Source: Scalindua_A sp046757465
Lineage (GTDB): Bacteria; Planctomycetota; Brocadiia; Brocadiales; Scalinduaceae
Assembly (NCBI GenBank): GCA_046757465.1
Contig: JBHHYH010000003.1
Location: 1-64,000, forward strand
Length of the DNA: 64,000 nt
Reading direction: 5' to 3'
Of this stretch, positions 61,850 through 64,000 are shown one piece after another (within the stretch, counting starts at the first letter, position 1; the number at the start of each line of letters is the position of its first letter). Below the pieces are notes generated by a model. It had not been told where the DNA came from, searched no databases, and was given only the letters and a program-made list of their open reading frames with translations. Made by a program: the position numbers and the translations under genes.

Positions 61850-61992
61850 ACCTAAATTGAGCGATTTTCAGTATAAGTCACGATTTACATGTCATTGCGA
61901 GTCCGCCGGTGGCGGACGTGGCAATCTCTTAGGAAAACAAGATTGCTTCAGCTTCGCTTCGCAATGACGTTAAAAAAATGCTCAATTTAGGT
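61850..61992. repeat. 143-nt palindromic element with 13-bp arms around a GTCATTGCGA repeat
   Basis: Outer arms ACCTAAATTGAGC (61850-61862) and its exact complement (61980-61992) enclose an inner element with arms GTCATTGCGA (61891-61900) and TCGCAATGAC (61959-61968) and a small GTCCGCCGGTGGCGGAC hairpin. The inner type is a known interspersed repeat in several bacterial phyla. Confidence 0.75.
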
Positions 61993-62079
61993 CTATTGAT
62001 CCGAAGAAGTCAGTAGTATAGCCCATTAAAACTTAAATAATTTTTATTAACTTGAATACGCAACAATAATATTTTTACA

Positions 62080-62553
62080 ATGCCACAGAAATTACTAGAG
62101 GATATAAATAAAATTGATGTAAACAAGATTGAGACTGATATCGAAGGGATCAGGGTTGTAAATCCGCATCGTTATGAGATGGAGCAGTTAGATGGGATAA
62201 TTAAATTTGATCCTGAGAATAAAATAATCATCGGATATAAGGATGTAAAAGACAATGAATTTTGGGTACGTGGGCATATTCCTGGCCGTCCTCTTTTTCC
62301 AGGTGTGTTAATGGTAGAAGCTGCTGCGCAGTTATGTACATATTATTATAAGAGAATTCTACAGGATGATAGATTCTTAGGCTTTGGTGGTATAGACAAG
62401 GTAAAATTTCGAGGTAAGGTTTCCCCGGGTGATAGACTTATCATAATTGCAAAAAATACTGAATTAAGGGCGAGAAGGGCTATCTTTGATACGCAGGGGA
62501 TAGTAAATGGTAAACTTGTTTTTGAGGGTGTAATAATTGGTATGGCAGTTTGA
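62080..62553 (+). CDS. FabZ-like 3-hydroxyacyl-ACP dehydratase
   Basis: FabZ dehydrates 3-hydroxyacyl-ACP in fatty-acid elongation. The 157-residue hotdog protein carries GHIPGRPLFPGVLMVEAAAQ, matching the canonical GHFPGxPVMPGVL..EA.AQ with His and Glu catalytic residues. The N-terminus is extended by about 25 residues. It may serve fatty-acid or specialised lipid synthesis; ladderane involvement would be speculation. HU follows 62 bases later. Confidence 0.85.
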   Translation: MPQKLLEDINKIDVNKIETDIEGIRVVNPHRYEMEQLDGIIKFDPENKIIIGYKDVKDNEFWVRGHIPGRPLFPGVLMVEAAAQLCTYYYKRILQDDRFLGFGGIDKVKFRGKVSPGDRLIIIAKNTELRARRAIFDTQGIVNGKLVFEGVIIGMAV

Positions 62554-62615
62554 TGAAGATTTGTCTAACCGAATAGTTATTGAGGATTTTTTTATTTTAA
62601 GAGAGGAGAGAGCAG

Positions 62616-62885
62616 ATGAATAAGCAAGATTTGGTTGGAGCAGTGGCAAAAGAGTTGGACACATCAAAGGCGCAGGGAGAGAGGGCCGTAAATGCGGTGC
62701 TGGGTGGTATCAGTAAGGGTATAAGGAAAGACAAGAACGTACAACTAATAGGATTTGGGACGTTTTTGGTAAAAAGAAGAAAGGCCAGGAAGGGGAGAAA
62801 TCCACAAACAGGCGAAACTATTAATATCAAGGCCAGTAAGACAGTGGGTTTCAAGGCAGGTCAGAAATTCAAGGAAATGGTCTGA
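62616..62885 (+). CDS. HU-family DNA-binding protein
   Basis: An 89-residue histone-like HU with KQDLVGAVAKELDTSKAQGE at the start, the arm motif RKARKGRNPQTGETINIKAS and FKAGQKFKEMV at the end. AGAGGAGAG precedes the ATG. HU bends and packages DNA. Length and motifs are standard. Confidence 0.95.
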   Translation: MNKQDLVGAVAKELDTSKAQGERAVNAVLGGISKGIRKDKNVQLIGFGTFLVKRRKARKGRNPQTGETINIKASKTVGFKAGQKFKEMV

Positions 62886-63865
62886 AAAATTTTCTCTGTC
62901 GCCACAATCCGGAATTTAAGAAAAAAACGTAATATCGTGGCATCTCCTGTTGGATAATTAGTAGAGCGTCCCTTGGTCAACAAACACCGCTAAAATGGTA
63001 AAATTATTTCCAGAGCTTGGACGATCCATAGCTTTGTTTTTCTTCTATTGCCATCGTGCATATTTACAGATTTAATCCCGTTTAGACCTATTGTACATTC
63101 ACAGGTACCTTTGCCAAAATATAAACTGTTTTCTGTTTACATGGTATATACATTGAATCAAGAAAGGAAAAGTGGAGTCTCATTTCTCGGATACCCCCCC
63201 TCTGTATAGGCGTCTTGAATGGATATCCTGTTCGCCTTCGTATTACTATTTAAACCAATGAGTGTAAAAGCATGCGTGTTTTGACTAGAACAGAGTACCA
63301 AGATGCGCTACCAGCCCGACCGTGTTCTGGCGGGTAAGTATAGTCAAAACACAATGGGGGTCGGGATGACAATTGTGACACAGCCTCATAGCCGGTGGAT
63401 TGGGGACGCTCCCTAAAAGGGGCAATTAAAATTGCTTAAAAGGGCATTAATTTTAAATTTTTTTGTCTAACCAAAAAATAATTATGAATCGTGGGATGGT
63501 TCGGATAAAACCCTAAAGGGTAAATTCCTGAATAAAACCATAAAGCATTAATTCCATTTTGTTTTTAATTTTATATTAAGCGAAAAAAGCAAGTTGACAA
63601 ATCCCCCCTTCCCCCCCTTTACTAAAGGGGGAATAAGGGGGATTTATTCTTGAACCTGTCAGGAACAGGTTTAATTCGTTTACTATAGTATCTTGACAAC
63701 AAAAAAAACAATAAGTTGAGCTATTATAACTTTCCTTTAAGTATACAAAGATATTTTCTATACTGCTTTCTCGCCTTACACGGCGTAGCCTTACTTAGTC
63801 ACACCAGCATAGCTGGTGGTTTACCAAATTAATTATGAAGAAGCAAGACGCGTAAGTGAATTAAA
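62886..63865. other. 980-base gene-free region with palindromes
   Basis: No gene is visible. A 12-bp perfect inverted pair (GTGTTTTGACTA at 63276-63287 and its complement at 63341-63352) encloses a GC-rich segment similar to others in the window. At 63595-63645 an AAATCCCCCC/GGGGGATTT repeat of the common core type occurs. Promoters for glmM must lie here but none is clear. Confidence 0.6.
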
Positions 63866-64000
63866 ATGGAAAAATTATTTGGGACAGACGGAATAAGAGG
63901 AGTAGCAAATATATTTCCAATGACTCCTGAAATGGTGCTGAGTGTAGGAAAAGCTACTGCCCATGTTTTTAAAGAAAAATGCGGAAAGAAAAAACCTAGT
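63866..64000 (+). CDS. glmM: phosphoglucosamine mutase, 5' end only
   Basis: The first 45 codons, MEKLFGTDGIRGVANIFPMT and onward, are those of GlmM, which converts glucosamine 6-phosphate to glucosamine 1-phosphate for cell-wall UDP-GlcNAc. The FGTDGIRG signature is typical of GlmM. The gene runs off the end of the window. Related phosphomannomutases share the fold, but FGTDGIRG favours GlmM. Confidence 0.85.
   Translation, partial: MEKLFGTDGIRGVANIFPMTPEMVLSVGKATAHVFKEKCGKKKPS

Noticed and set aside
62886..63865. Search for tmRNA, RNase P RNA or 6S RNA in the long gap before glmM
   Set aside because: None of the conserved helices or the tmRNA tRNA-like ends could be found.

Overview
This 64 kb window is AT-rich bacterial chromosome. 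I infer a planctomycete, most likely of the anammox order Brocadiales, with moderate confidence. The reasons are indirect: Shine-Dalgarno sites are often weak and GTG or TTG starts are common; the RpoN activator-interacting region and the FabZ-like dehydratase look like planctomycete versions; PilM and PilN are fused; and the intergenic DNA is full of short palindromic repeats. No rRNA gene or diagnostic anammox gene (hydrazine metabolism, ladderane cluster) lies in the window, so the placement is inference.

Layout. Bases 1-6400 hold a TPR protein with a GC-rich repeat inside its coding sequence, the lytic transglycosylase MltA, a PilZ protein that is probably frameshifted near its end, a PilX-like pilus protein with a broken paralogue beside it, a LOG-family nucleotide hydrolase and two small proteins. 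Bases 6556-9908 carry an amino-acid permease, an N-acyl-D-amino-acid deacylase and a small lipoprotein. Bases 9950-16030 form an information-processing block read on the minus strand: tRNA-Val, tRNA-Asp, tRNA-Arg(ACG), tadA, two tRNA-Ser genes, a large-type SRP RNA, dnaX, ybaB, recR and rpoN. An S41 peptidase of about 1000 residues follows. Bases 19452-25113 are a compact sulfate module on the minus strand: Rrf2 regulator, SLC13 permease, UspA-like protein, aprA, aprB and sat. No dsrAB or qmo genes are nearby, so an assimilatory role is likely.

Bases 25299-27573 encode two membrane CBS-domain proteins. Then come aspartate aminotransferase and a small cluster (DUF1858, two cupins, DUF2249) that recalls nitrogen-oxide stress clusters. 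Bases 30605-37623 are probably the replication-origin neighbourhood: glnA, dnaA, an AT-rich gap with degenerate DnaA boxes, dnaN, dciA (DUF721) and gyrB. recF is not between dnaN and gyrB. dapF, lysC and a lone hexuloisomerase follow on the minus strand, then yggT, deoC, deoB, a Mur ligase and gmd on the plus strand. Next are an aldehyde dehydrogenase, a four-gene envelope-like group on the minus strand, and tilS and miaA on the plus strand.

Bases 52920-59392 encode a type IV pilus alignment complex and secretin: PilM-PilN fusion, PilO-like, an unrecognised membrane protein in the PilP position, and PilQ. From 56.3 kb to the end the spaces between genes are long and full of nested palindromes. 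PilQ is bracketed both by an inverted 84-nt pair and by a direct 70-nt pair. The window ends with a small membrane protein, tRNA-Met, a FabZ-like dehydratase, HU and the first 135 bases of glmM.
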